Shown here one piece after another: positions 15,691-24,498 of a DNA stretch of 64,000 nucleotides. The notes beneath the pieces were generated by a model, which saw nothing but the letters and a program-made list of their open reading frames with translations, was not told the origin of the DNA and made no database searches. How positions within the stretch are numbered: the stretch's first letter is position 1; every line of letters begins with the position of its first letter. This DNA comes from JBHENN01 sp046262015 (lineage in GTDB: Bacteria > Actinomycetota > CADDZG01 > WHSQ01): positions 1-64,000 of the forward strand of contig JBHENN010000123.1 in assembly GCA_046262015.1 (NCBI GenBank), given 5' to 3'. The translations under genes and the position numbers were made by a program.

Positions 15691-18342
15691 ATGGGTCCCG
15701 ACATCTTCGAGGCCGTAGAGAACGCGCGCCGTCTCTGCATCCGGTTGCGCCAGCGCTATCACGAGGACGACGAGACGGCGATCCGCGCCGACATCGAGGC
15801 GCTCGACGTCGACTCCCTGGTGGAGCTGACGCGCGCGTTCACCATCTATTTCCACCTCATCAACATCGCCGAAGAGCACCATCGCATCCGCGTGTTGCGC
15901 CGCCGGGAGGCCGAGCGCCACCCCGCTCCGCGGCACGAGTCAATAGAGGCCGCGGTCCAGGACCTCCACCTGCGCAACGTCCCGTCGGGCGAGGTCGCCG
16001 CCTTCCTCGATCGGCTGGACCTGTGGCCCGTGTTCACCGCGCATCCCACCGAGGCGCGCCGGAGAACGGTCCTGCAGCACTTCCGTCGCATCGCCGCCGA
16101 CGTCAAGCTGCTGAGCGAGGAGCCGGACTCACCGGCGGCTCGCGCCCACTTCGCCGACCGCCTCGCCGAGCACGTCACCGTCTTGTGGCAGACCGAGGAG
16201 CTGCGGGCCGACCGTCCCGACCCCCTGCAAGAGGTGCGCAACGGGCTCTACTACTTCGCCGAGTCGGTATACGAGGTGCTGCCGACGATCTATCGCGACC
16301 TCCAGGGTGCGCTCGCCCGCTACTACCCGGAGGTGGCCCTGCCGGCCCGTCCCTTCCTGCGGTTCGGCTCGTGGATGGGCGGCGATCGCGACGGCAACCC
16401 GGCGGTTACGGCCGACATCACCGAGGCAACGTTGCGGCTGCACCGCGACACGATCCTCGACCTCTACCTGCGCGACGTCGCGGGGCAGCTCGACGCTCTC
16501 AGCCCGTCGCGGGTACCGCACATAACGGAGCTGCAGAGCTCGCTCGAGGACGACGAGCGGTCGCATCCCGATATCGTGGCCGCGGCGCGCCGGCGCAACC
16601 CGCGTGAGCCCTACCGCCAGAAGCTGTCGATCGTCCTCGCGCGCCTACAGGCAACACGGGCGTCCGAGCCCGATGCGATCGCGGCTGCCTACTCGAGCCC
16701 CGACGACCTCGTCGCGGACCTCGAGGCGTTGCAGCGGGCGCTCCTGGCCCAGCGGGGCGAGCGGATCGCCCGCGGCGCCATCCAGGACCTTCTGTGGCGG
16801 GCCCGCGCCTTCGGCTTCCACTTGGCCACTCTCGACATCCGCCAAGAGAGTGACTTACACGAGGAGATCGTCGCCGAGCTGCTCGCGGGTAGCTGCTCCG
16901 ATTACCGCGCCCTGGACGAGGACGCGCGCGTGATGGTGCTCGTCAAGGCGCTGCAGCGTCCTGGCAGCGGGAAGCTGAGCGAGCTCGCCCAGGGCGACGG
17001 CGTCGCGGCCCGCACGGCTGGGGTCTTCACGCGTCTGCCCGACTGGCAGCGTTTCTTCGGACCCGACGCGTGCGACTCGTACATCATCAGCCTGACGCGC
17101 GGCGTGAGCGACGTCCTCGAGGTCGTGCTGCTCGCCAAGGAGGCCGGCCTCGTCAGGATCGACGGCGAGAGGGTCGAGGCCGATGTCGACATCGTCCCTC
17201 TGCTCGAGTCGGTGCACGAGCTTGAGACCGCGGGAGCCATGATCGACGCGCTGCTATCGATCCCTCTCTACCGCAGCCTTCTCAAGGCGCGGCGCGACGA
17301 GCAAGAGGTGATGCTCGGCTATTCGGACTCCAACAAGGACGGCGGGTACCTCCCTTCCAACTGGTCTCTCTATAGGGCGCAGCGTGCGATACCCGAGGCG
17401 GCGGCTCGGCACGGCGTCGACGTGCGACTGTTCCACGGCCGAGGCGGAGCGATCGGTCGCGGCGGAGGGCCGACCGAACGAGCGATCATGTCGCAGCCCG
17501 ATGCGGCCAGGAACGGCCGGCTAAAGCTCACCGAGCAAGGGGAGGTCATCTTCTCCCGCTACTCCAACCCGAAGATCGCGCGCCGCTACATGGAGCAGGT
17601 CGTCTACTCGATGCTCGGCGGGGGCTTCGGCGGCTCGACCAGGGAGGTGGAGGCGCGCTGGGGCGAGCTGATGGACGAGCTGGCGGATGCGGCGCTCTCC
17701 ACCTACCGGTCGCTCGTGTTCGACGACCCCGCGCTGGTGTCGTTCTTCCTCGACGCGACGCCGATCCTCGAGGTCGCTCGGCTCAAGATCGGCTCCCGCC
17801 CGTCGAGTCGAGGCGCGATCGACGACGTTGCCCGGATCCGCTCCATCCCGTGGGTGTTCTCGTGGACCCAGGCCCGGATGAACCTGCCCGGCTGGTACGG
17901 GCTGGGCTCGGCCCTCCTCGACCACATCCAAGGTTCCGAGGACGGAGTCGACGATCTCCGGGAGATGTATTCCACGTGGGCGTTCTTCGCGTCGACCATC
18001 GACAACGCCCAGATCAGCCTCATCACCGCCGACATGCGGATCGCGCAGAGGTACGCAGAGCTGGCGGGCCCCCGCGGCGATGCCGTCTTCGAGCGCATCC
18101 GCGCCGAATACGACCGAACGGTCGCGGCCGTTCTGCAGGTGACCAGCCAGCAGGACCTACTGGAAGGATCATTGGTCGCGCGGTTGGTCGCGCTACGCAA
18201 CCCGTACGTCGACCCGATGCACTACGCGCAGATCTCATTGCTGCGCCGCCTGCGCGACGGGCACGCCGACACCGGGGCCACGCGCTCGGCCGTGCTCCAG
18301 ACGATCAACGGGATCGCCGCGGGCCTCCAGACCACCGGCTGA
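15691..18342 (+). CDS. ppc: Phosphoenolpyruvate carboxylase (start uncertain; coding extends upstream)
   Basis: Carboxylates PEP with bicarbonate to oxaloacetate. All catalytic motifs are present: VFTAHPTEARRRT (active-site His), GGDRDGNPAVT, GYSDSNKDGGYL, FHGRGGAIGRGGGPT and a C-terminal INGIAAGLQTTG. The first ATG is 15691, giving 883 residues. However, the frame upstream to about 15595 encodes GLRDDVRALGEVLGTVL, the conserved PEPC N-terminus, without any ATG, GTG or TTG. The true start is either a rare codon (CTG 15634, ATC 15607) or a frameshift after ATG 15588. It converges on vapBC and the carbon-pump operon, an anaplerotic user of bicarbonate. Confidence 0.97.
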   Translation: MGPDIFEAVENARRLCIRLRQRYHEDDETAIRADIEALDVDSLVELTRAFTIYFHLINIAEEHHRIRVLRRREAERHPAPRHESIEAAVQDLHLRNVPSGEVAAFLDRLDLWPVFTAHPTEARRRTVLQHFRRIAADVKLLSEEPDSPAARAHFADRLAEHVTVLWQTEELRADRPDPLQEVRNGLYYFAESVYEVLPTIYRDLQGALARYYPEVALPARPFLRFGSWMGGDRDGNPAVTADITEATLRLHRDTILDLYLRDVAGQLDALSPSRVPHITELQSSLEDDERSHPDIVAAARRRNPREPYRQKLSIVLARLQATRASEPDAIAAAYSSPDDLVADLEALQRALLAQRGERIARGAIQDLLWRARAFGFHLATLDIRQESDLHEEIVAELLAGSCSDYRALDEDARVMVLVKALQRPGSGKLSELAQGDGVAARTAGVFTRLPDWQRFFGPDACDSYIISLTRGVSDVLEVVLLAKEAGLVRIDGERVEADVDIVPLLESVHELETAGAMIDALLSIPLYRSLLKARRDEQEVMLGYSDSNKDGGYLPSNWSLYRAQRAIPEAAARHGVDVRLFHGRGGAIGRGGGPTERAIMSQPDAARNGRLKLTEQGEVIFSRYSNPKIARRYMEQVVYSMLGGGFGGSTREVEARWGELMDELADAALSTYRSLVFDDPALVSFFLDATPILEVARLKIGSRPSSRGAIDDVARIRSIPWVFSWTQARMNLPGWYGLGSALLDHIQGSEDGVDDLREMYSTWAFFASTIDNAQISLITADMRIAQRYAELAGPRGDAVFERIRAEYDRTVAAVLQVTSQQDLLEGSLVARLVALRNPYVDPMHYAQISLLRRLRDGHADTGATRSAVLQTINGIAAGLQTTG

Positions 18343-18356
18343 CCACGCTCGGCGGG

Positions 18357-18362
18357 TAGGCT
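18357..18362 (+). promoter_or_regulatory. Candidate leaderless -10 element (TAGGCT)
   Basis: TAGGCT ends 7 nt before the ATG at 18370, the same layout as the elements before 899, 7128 and 8993. It slightly raises the chance that the 60-codon frame is real. Confidence 0.35.
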
Positions 18363-18369
18363 TCGACCG

Positions 18370-18552
18370 ATGACCAAGACCTCGTGGTGGTCCCGGTTGC
18401 GAGACCGACGAAGTGCGGCCGTGGCCCGGCGGGCGCAACGCATCCACGACAGCGGGATCGAGTCCCGCCGAATCCCTAGATCCGTCCCACCGAGCCAGAC
18501 CCGACCCAACATGGGTCCCGGCGCTGGCGACGGTCCTCCGATAGGCGGCTAA
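18370..18552 (+). CDS. Possible small protein, 60 residues
   Basis: Arg/Ser/Pro-rich frame starting MTKTSWWSRLRDRR, no family recognised. It is supported only by the position 28 bp after ppc, the -10-like hexamer upstream and the lack of any competing gene. The stretch 18343-18639 contains nothing else I can support. Confidence 0.3.
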   Translation: MTKTSWWSRLRDRRSAAVARRAQRIHDSGIESRRIPRSVPPSQTRPNMGPGAGDGPPIGG

Positions 18553-18639
18553 CCAAGCCGTACCTCGTCGTCGTTCGGTCCGCCGCTCACTGTCGCGACT
18601 TTCCAGGAGAGCGGACCGATCCGAGGACAGCAGAGGCGC

Positions 18640-18978
18640 TCAGTGAAGGCGCAGACCCTTGACCTTGCGGAAGTGCCTCGCGTTGCGCGTCACAAGCTGG
18701 CGACGCGTCAGCAGGGCGGCTGCCGCCACGAGCGCGTCGGGAAGCTTCATGGTCGTGTCTCGGCGGATGCGTCCCGCCTGCTCCGCGATCTCGCGGTCTA
18801 CGATCAGCTCTTCCAGAGCGTCCAGGAATCGGTCGATTCGAGGTTCGTCGGCGTCTTTCCAGCTGTAGAGCTCGGCCCGGGATACAGAGGTGTACGCGAG
18901 ATCCTCTCCGGCCGGAAGGGGGCGGACGCCCTCGAGATGGTCGATCAACACATCGGTGTCGTAAAGCAGCCTAGCCAT
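18640..18978 (-). CDS. vapC: VapC-type PIN-domain toxin
   Basis: 112-residue PIN nuclease. Conserved acidic residues lie in LLYDTDVLIDHLEG, SVSRAELYSW and LPDALVAAAALL, followed by the LVTRNARHFRKVKGL motif that ends VapC toxins. In other VapC proteins this is an RNase cleaving tRNA or rRNA. The ATG at 18978 overlaps the antitoxin's end by 8 bp, the usual antitoxin-first order. Confidence 0.9.
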   Translation of the reverse strand: MARLLYDTDVLIDHLEGVRPLPAGEDLAYTSVSRAELYSWKDADEPRIDRFLDALEELIVDREIAEQAGRIRRDTTMKLPDALVAAAALLTRRQLVTRNARHFRKVKGLRLH

Positions 18979-19198
18979 AGCCCCGGTCCCACTCATCGCG
19001 ACCCGGGACCTCGATGCCCCGTAGCGAGCCGAAGGTCGCATCCAGGTGCGCCTGCAGGTCGGCTCGTCGCGACCGCCGTTTGAGGAACTGGTCGATGGCC
19101 TCTCGGATCACGGCAGATTTGGTCACGCCATCGGCGCGGGCGCGTGCCGCTAGGCGTCGATCTTGGTCCTCGTCGAGATAGATCTGGGTCCTACGCAT
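18971..19198 (-). CDS. vapB: VapB-type ribbon-helix-helix antitoxin
   Basis: 75 residues from ATG 19198 (alternative ATG 19210). The N-terminal RRTQIYLDEDQDRRLAARA and the following VTKSAVIREAIDQFLKRR form an RHH DNA-binding fold, expected to bind the operon promoter and neutralise VapC through the C-terminal tail (GRDEWDRGYG). The RHH fold normally autorepresses with toxin as co-repressor. Confidence 0.87.
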   Translation of the reverse strand: MRRTQIYLDEDQDRRLAARARADGVTKSAVIREAIDQFLKRRSRRADLQAHLDATFGSLRGIEVPGRDEWDRGYG

Positions 19199-19208
19199 GA
19201 TGTACGTC

Positions 19209-19214
19209 ATTATA
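19209..19214 (-). promoter_or_regulatory. vapBC -10 element (TATAAT)
   Basis: A perfect TATAAT on the minus strand lies 10 nt before ATG 19198, in otherwise GC-rich DNA. It overlaps the alternative ATG at 19210, which favours 19198 as the start. The 288 bp between here and 19485 hold no other feature I can support. Confidence 0.55.
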
Positions 19215-19485
19215 CACCGCTAAACCTCGGTCCCACCGGTACAGCGTGGAGTGCTGGTCCCAGAGCTCCAGCCCCGAATCTGGACCGGCTCGCTGCGGCT
19301 CGTCCGCACCTGACATCATCGGGATCCGGCGGTCGCTGGGGTTCGGGGACCCGCATCGGTGGGAATAGCCTTTCCCGGCATGGGAACCGTCAAGCAGCAC
19401 AACGTCAGGATCTTGGGTCCGCCGGATCGACAGCCCATGGTGTTCGCCCGCCGAATGACATCGCGATAGTCGTCGTTCGCATCCC

Positions 19486-19884
19486 CTAGCGGAGCCGGTC
19501 GTGCAGCGGCTCGAGCAGAAGACCGGCTAGGGCCCACAGGAAGAAGTAGTCGGGGCGGATCAGGCCGTGCACGTGCACCCGGGCGTAGTGGTAGTCCCAC
19601 GGCGCTTCCCCGGTGATGGCACGCAGCAGCGCCCCGCTTGCGTACTCCACGGCGAGGAACCCCGCCCCGTAGACGGCTGCTCGGTGGGCGAGTGGAACCC
19701 GACCGCGCATCCCATCGTGCAGCGGCTCGTAGAGGGGAAGGATCAACGCGTAGATCGGGAACATCCAGGGCCTCGTTCGAAGACGCACCTCCCTTCCGCG
19801 CGCCTTGTCGTGGAGGGCACTGAACAGGACCTCGAACGCGAAGCCAGCCGCGGAATAGGTCGCTGCGCGTGCCGGCCATCTCAT
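19486..19884 (-). CDS. Small polytopic membrane protein (ABC_trans_CmpB/PF06541-like)
   Basis: 132 residues with three or four hydrophobic segments and a repeated F-E-x-L-HD-type pattern (FAFEVLFSALHD, YEPLHDG, LEPLHDRLR). The combination of EVLFSALHD, PIYALILPLYEP and a C-terminal HGLIRPDYFFLWALAG resembles the family annotated as putative ABC-transporter type IV, whose function is unproven. Single gene just beyond the 3' end of the carbon-pump operon. Confidence 0.6.
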   Translation of the reverse strand: MRWPARAATYSAAGFAFEVLFSALHDKARGREVRLRTRPWMFPIYALILPLYEPLHDGMRGRVPLAHRAAVYGAGFLAVEYASGALLRAITGEAPWDYHYARVHVHGLIRPDYFFLWALAGLLLEPLHDRLR

Positions 19885-20000
19885 GCCACGTCCCCGGCCT
19901 CCGCGTCCTGGCCTTTTCGGACCGACGGGCTGCGCGCCGCTGAGGCGATGCAGGTGATGGACCGCACCCAGCTCTGCCCTTAGGCCTTAACCGGTCTGGC

Positions 20001-21437
20001 TCAGGGGACAGCGGCGCGGACCAGCGTCAGCAGGGGCCCGGGGACGATCCCCAGGAGAACCGTCACCGCCGCGGTTATGCCCATCGGGATCAGCATGGCG
20101 GGCGGGATCGGGCGGCTGCTCCCGCCGGCGCCGTCGCCTGCGGTCAGCGGCGTGCGGACCAGCCTCAGGTAGTAAGTCGCGGCCAGCACTGTCGATGCGG
20201 CGAGAACGACCACCGGCAGCCACGCCCTCGCTTCTACCGCCCCCACGAACAGCAGGTACTTGGTGACGAACCCTGCGGTCGGCGGCAGCCCGACGATGGA
20301 AGCTGCCCCGATCCCGAGGATGATGACGAGGTGTGGCATGCGCTGAGCCAAGCCCGTGAGCTCCCTCCACGAGGTCGCCCCCGTCGTCGCCGCGATCGCA
20401 CCCACCGCGAAGAACAAAGTGATCTTGCTTACAGAATGGCCTACCAGGTGGAACATCCCGCCGGTCATCCCCGCGTCGTTGACCAAGGCGACCCCCAGAA
20501 GCATGTAGGAGAGCTGGCCGATCGTGGAGTAGGCGAGGATCGGTTTCAGCTTGTCGAGCTGCAGAGCGATGAGCGATGCCACCAGCACCGTGGTCGAGGC
20601 GACGATGATCGTGACTAGGTCGAGGCGAAGGGCGACCACGGACGCCGGCCCGAACACCTCGAGAAGCACCCGGAAGAGCGCGAAGACTCCGACGTTGACG
20701 ACCGCGACCGCATGCAGCAGCGCGCTCACCGGTACGGGCGCCGCCATCGCGGCCGGTAGCCACAGGTGCACCGGGACGAGCGCAGCCTTGGCGATCCCGA
20801 ACAGGAACAACACGAAGATCGCGACCGGGAGGATGCCGGTGTCACCGGGCCCGAAGAGACCTCCGGGGGTGAACTCGAACGAGCCCGTCTCCACGTACGT
20901 GAGGATCACCGCGGGTAGGAAGAGGGCGATCCCGGTTCCGAGCTGATACGTGAGATAGCGGCGTCCCCCCGCCATCGCCTCCTCGCCCCTGGAGAGCACC
21001 ACCAGCGGGTAGGTCGCGAACGTCATCATCTCGTAGAAGAGGTAGAGAGTGACCAGGTTCCCCGCGAATGCGACACCCGCGGTGCTCGCCAGGGTGAGCG
21101 CCACGAACGCGTGGAATCGCCCCCTGGTGGCCGCGTCCGTCGGGAAGTACGCGCCGGCGTAGATCGCCGTCAAGGGCCACAACAGCGTCGCCGTGAGCAG
21201 GAGCAGCAACCCGAGCGGATCGACGCGGAGCAGGATCGGCGCATCCGGGAGGAACGGCGCGAGCGTGACCTCGGGACGCTCCCCGTCCATCGCGCCCGGG
21301 ATCATCAGCGCCACGACGACCGCGGTCGTCACGGCCGCCGCGACCGCCGCGGCGTCGCGCGCCCGAGGGTGCTCCCGCAGTGCGACCACCAGCGCGGCCC
21401 CCGCGAGCGGGATCAGGAGCGGCAGCGTCGCGATCAC
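20001..21437 (-). CDS. MrpD/NuoN-type proton-channel subunit, last gene of DAB-like operon
   Basis: 478 residues, about 14 TM helices, Proton_antipo_M fold. TM5 has the key Glu (YLFYEMMTF) and TM7 the key Lys (FGIAKAALVPVHLWLP). The TM8 motif reads SALLHAVAVVNVGVF, where MrpD proteins have Lys (VVKAG), so Lys is replaced by Asn248. The terminal-channel Lys is kept (PPTAGFVTKYL). It is closer to Mrp antiporter subunit D than to NuoM. Its start ATG overlaps the upstream stop by 4 bp. It should translocate protons or cations as part of the complex. Confidence 0.88.
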   Translation of the reverse strand: MIATLPLLIPLAGAALVVALREHPRARDAAAVAAAVTTAVVVALMIPGAMDGERPEVTLAPFLPDAPILLRVDPLGLLLLLTATLLWPLTAIYAGAYFPTDAATRGRFHAFVALTLASTAGVAFAGNLVTLYLFYEMMTFATYPLVVLSRGEEAMAGGRRYLTYQLGTGIALFLPAVILTYVETGSFEFTPGGLFGPGDTGILPVAIFVLFLFGIAKAALVPVHLWLPAAMAAPVPVSALLHAVAVVNVGVFALFRVLLEVFGPASVVALRLDLVTIIVASTTVLVASLIALQLDKLKPILAYSTIGQLSYMLLGVALVNDAGMTGGMFHLVGHSVSKITLFFAVGAIAATTGATSWRELTGLAQRMPHLVIILGIGAASIVGLPPTAGFVTKYLLFVGAVEARAWLPVVVLAASTVLAATYYLRLVRTPLTAGDGAGGSSRPIPPAMLIPMGITAAVTVLLGIVPGPLLTLVRAAVP

Positions 21438-22942
21438 GGGGACGCCACGACGACGCCGGCGAGGCGATCAACGAGGCCGGCCACCGCGGGCCCGGCGGCG
21501 TCCAACAGGAGAGAGGGGGCCAGCCCCAGCGTCAGGATGGGGAGCGCCACGGCGAGGGCGATGAGGCTCTCCCGGCGCCCGAGGTCGAGCATCCGGCCCA
21601 CGACCGGGTCTCTCACGGGCCCGTAGAAGGCGCGCTGCAGCCACACCAGGATGTAGCCCGCGGCCAGGACCACGACGGCTACCGCCGCCAGCGCGGGGAC
21701 CCCGTAGGCCCGGAAGGCCCCCAGCAGCGCGAGGAACTCTCCGGGGAAGCCGCTGGTTCCCGGCAGCGCCGCTTCCGCGAAGCCGAGGAAGAGCGCGAAC
21801 GCGGTCAGGGCCGGGGCACGCGCGGCGAGGCCCCCCAGCGCGCCGACGTCGGTCACCCCCAGCCTCTGATGGATGAAGCCGGCCAGCAGCAGGAGCCCGG
21901 CCGAGGTGAAGCCCATGCTGATGAGAAGGAAGAGGGCTCCCGAGATCCCCTCCTCGGTCCCGGTCGACAATCCGAGGAGGGCGACGCCGACGTGGCTCAC
22001 CCCCGCCAACGCGATGAGACGGCGGAGATCGGGCTGGACCAGCGCGGCCAGCCCCCCGTAGAGGATCGCCGCGACCGCGAGCGTGGCGATCAGCCACCTC
22101 CACTGCACGAAGGGTCCCGGCAACAACGGGACGATCATGCGGAGGAACGCGTACGCCCCGACCTTGAGCCCACCGAGGAGCATCGCGGCCCCCACCGGAC
22201 CGTTCTGGAGCACCGGTGGCAGCCAGGAGTGGAGTGGGAACAGGGGCGCCTTGAGGCTGAAGGCGAAGACCATGAGGAAGAAGACGACGGTGCCGAGGCC
22301 CGATGGGAGGGGTGTTCCGAGCAGCTCCAGGTAGTCGAACGTCAGCGCTCCTTCTTGCCGCGCGTGGTTGACCGCGAGCAGAACGAGCGCAGCCAGCAGC
22401 GCGACCGAGCCCGACAGCATCGCGAGGACGTACTTGGTCGCGGCGTGGCTTCGCTCCGCGCCCGTCCCCCACACCTTGATGAGCATGAAGGTGGGAACCA
22501 GCATGAGCTCCCAGAAGACGAAGAAGAGAACGAGATCGAGCGCGGTGAAGATCCCGGCGGACGCAGCCGACAAGGTCAGGATGGCGACGAGGTAGGCCTT
22601 CTGGCGATGCGCCACCAGCGTCCGCGTCTGTATCACCGCGATCACCGTCAACAACGCCGTCAACGGCAGGAACGGAGCCGAGAGACCGTCGACCCCGACG
22701 TGAACGCTCGCACCGATGGCATCTATCCACGGGATGCGCTCCCTGAACTGGAAGCCGGGGCCCGGCGCGGATGCGACCCGGAGAAAGATCCACGTCGACG
22801 TCGCCAGCTCTACCAGCGCGCCGGCGAGGGCGACGCGACGGACCCATCTCATCCGCTTGACGGGGAGGAGGACGGCCGCCACGACGAGCGGCCACAACAG
22901 CAGCGCGGAGACGAGTGGGAAACCCCCCTGCAGCTGGTTCAC
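21434..22942 (-). CDS. NuoM-like proton-channel subunit (third NuoM-type copy)
   Basis: 502 residues from GTG 22942, which overlaps the previous stop as GTGA. All proton-path residues of the family are present: Glu in FWELMLVP (TM5), Lys in FSLKAPLFPLHSWLP (TM7), Lys in GGLKVGAYAFLR (TM8) and Glu in SGFPGEFLALL (TM12). It is expected to pump protons as an antiporter-like unit. It is encoded between another NuoM-like gene and the MrpD-like gene. Confidence 0.9.
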   Translation of the reverse strand: MNQLQGGFPLVSALLLWPLVVAAVLLPVKRMRWVRRVALAGALVELATSTWIFLRVASAPGPGFQFRERIPWIDAIGASVHVGVDGLSAPFLPLTALLTVIAVIQTRTLVAHRQKAYLVAILTLSAASAGIFTALDLVLFFVFWELMLVPTFMLIKVWGTGAERSHAATKYVLAMLSGSVALLAALVLLAVNHARQEGALTFDYLELLGTPLPSGLGTVVFFLMVFAFSLKAPLFPLHSWLPPVLQNGPVGAAMLLGGLKVGAYAFLRMIVPLLPGPFVQWRWLIATLAVAAILYGGLAALVQPDLRRLIALAGVSHVGVALLGLSTGTEEGISGALFLLISMGFTSAGLLLLAGFIHQRLGVTDVGALGGLAARAPALTAFALFLGFAEAALPGTSGFPGEFLALLGAFRAYGVPALAAVAVVVLAAGYILVWLQRAFYGPVRDPVVGRMLDLGRRESLIALAVALPILTLGLAPSLLLDAAGPAVAGLVDRLAGVVVASP

Positions 22943-24498
22943 GGCAGCACCTCGCCCACCGCGGGTCCCGGAACGGTCTGCTCGACCCTGTCCTCGAGCC
23001 ACGCCAAGGGCGGGCGCATCCGGTGGATGAAGGGGCTCGTTCCCAACCCGATCCAGAAGATCAAGACGGTTAGAGTCGCGACGATGACGCGCTCTACGTA
23101 GGTGAGGTCGTAGAAGCGCTCGATGGTCTTCTCCTTACCCTCCCCGAGGAACGCGCGCTGGAAGTACCACAACGAGTACGCCGCGGTGAGGAAGACTCCG
23201 AGCCCGGCGGCGATCGCAACCCACCAGCCCTGCCGGTAGCCGCCCAGCATCACGAGATGCTCTCCATTGAAGCCGTTGGTCCCGGGAAGCCCGATGCCGG
23301 CGATCGCGACGACCAGGAATGCAGCAGTCATCAGTGGGGCGCGCGACACGAGGCCTCCGAGGGTGTCCAGCTCGGGTGGCCCGATGCGCGCCGAGAGGAA
23401 GCCGGCGATGAAGAACAGCCCCGCCCCCACGATCCCGAGATTGATCATCTGTAGGAGGGAGCCCTCGAAGCCATCGAGGTTCAGTGTCGCGATCCCCAGC
23501 AGCACCACGCCCATGTGGGAGACGCTCGCGAAGCCGAGCAGCCGACGAAGATTCGTCTGGCCGAGTGCGAGGATGGCGCCGTAGACGATGCCGGCCGCGC
23601 CCAGAGCCATCAGCGGCACCGCAAGGGCGCGGATGGCGTCGGGGAACATCGGGACGACGAAGCGGATCATCCCGTACGTACCCAGTTTGATCCCGACCAG
23701 GAAGACGCTCATCCCTACGATCGGCCCGTGCTCCAGCACCTTCGGAAGCCACGCATGGAACGGGAAGAATGGTGCCTTGACGGCAAGCCCGAGCATGATG
23801 AGCAGGAACGGCCACACCTGTTCGTCAGCACCGAGCCCGGGCTCGACCAGACGCGCGAGCTCGAACGACATCCCCCCGTCATGGGCCGCGGCGGCAGCCA
23901 CGATCCCCACCAGCATGGCCACCGAGGCCGCGCCGACGTAACCGACATAGGAGCGCGCCGCGTCTCGGCGATCCGGTCCCGTGCCCCAGCGGTCGATCAG
24001 GAACCAGCTCGGGACGAGCTCTGCTACGAACATCACCCAGAAGACGATGAGGTCCAGGGCGACGAACGCGCCGATCATGGTGGCTTCGAGCGCCAGGATG
24101 GCGATCGCGTAACCGCGGGCGGTCCCGGCCATCGGGGGGTCGCCGGGCTCCCGGTGAGCTGGGGTGGTGTGCTCGGAATAGCCGATCACCATGAGCGCAA
24201 GCAGTGCGATGAGCGGAAGGAACATCACGCTCATGCCGTCCACCCCGAGATGCCACGACACTCCGGATCCGATCGGCACGCGCTCGACGAATTGCATGTC
24301 GGCAATTCCCGCTCGCAGCGCGAGGGCAAGCGCGATCACGCCGGCGAGCTCGATGCCGGCGGCCGCCACAGCGACGCGCGCGGCGAGGTGCGGGTTCTTG
24401 ATCGCGAGCACCCCGAGCGCCGCTAGGGCAGGGAAGAGAACAAGCACGCTAAGGACCGGGAACCCCGCCTGGTCAGCTGCGAGAAGCTCTCCCGGCAT
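22939..24498 (-). CDS. NuoM-like proton-channel subunit (second NuoM-type copy), displaced TM5 Glu
   Basis: 519 residues from ATG 24498 (TGATG overlap with the upstream stop). TM7 and TM8 Lys are present (GLAVKAPFFPFHAWLP, VGIKLGTYGMIRF) and so is the TM12 Glu (NGFNGEHLVML). In TM5 the usual FWELMLVP reads FVAELVPSW. The Glu is Glu160, three residues before the Pro instead of five, and Val158 occupies the canonical site. It may alter or uncouple one channel. A polar loop near residues 110-128 precedes TM4. Confidence 0.9.
   Translation of the reverse strand: MPGELLAADQAGFPVLSVLVLFPALAALGVLAIKNPHLAARVAVAAAGIELAGVIALALALRAGIADMQFVERVPIGSGVSWHLGVDGMSVMFLPLIALLALMVIGYSEHTTPAHREPGDPPMAGTARGYAIAILALEATMIGAFVALDLIVFWVMFVAELVPSWFLIDRWGTGPDRRDAARSYVGYVGAASVAMLVGIVAAAAAHDGGMSFELARLVEPGLGADEQVWPFLLIMLGLAVKAPFFPFHAWLPKVLEHGPIVGMSVFLVGIKLGTYGMIRFVVPMFPDAIRALAVPLMALGAAGIVYGAILALGQTNLRRLLGFASVSHMGVVLLGIATLNLDGFEGSLLQMINLGIVGAGLFFIAGFLSARIGPPELDTLGGLVSRAPLMTAAFLVVAIAGIGLPGTNGFNGEHLVMLGGYRQGWWVAIAAGLGVFLTAAYSLWYFQRAFLGEGKEKTIERFYDLTYVERVIVATLTVLIFWIGLGTSPFIHRMRPPLAWLEDRVEQTVPGPAVGEVLP

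Noticed and set aside
19200..19485. tRNA or small RNA in the gap upstream of vapBC
   Set aside because: GTTC-like stretches were checked but no cloverleaf arms could be paired, and no terminator-like hairpin with a T-run was found.
21380..23101. Long plus-strand frame of 573 codons
   Set aside because: Antisense to two clear NuoM-like genes. The product is a low-complexity Arg/Glu/Gly string, the usual mirror of GC-rich coding DNA.
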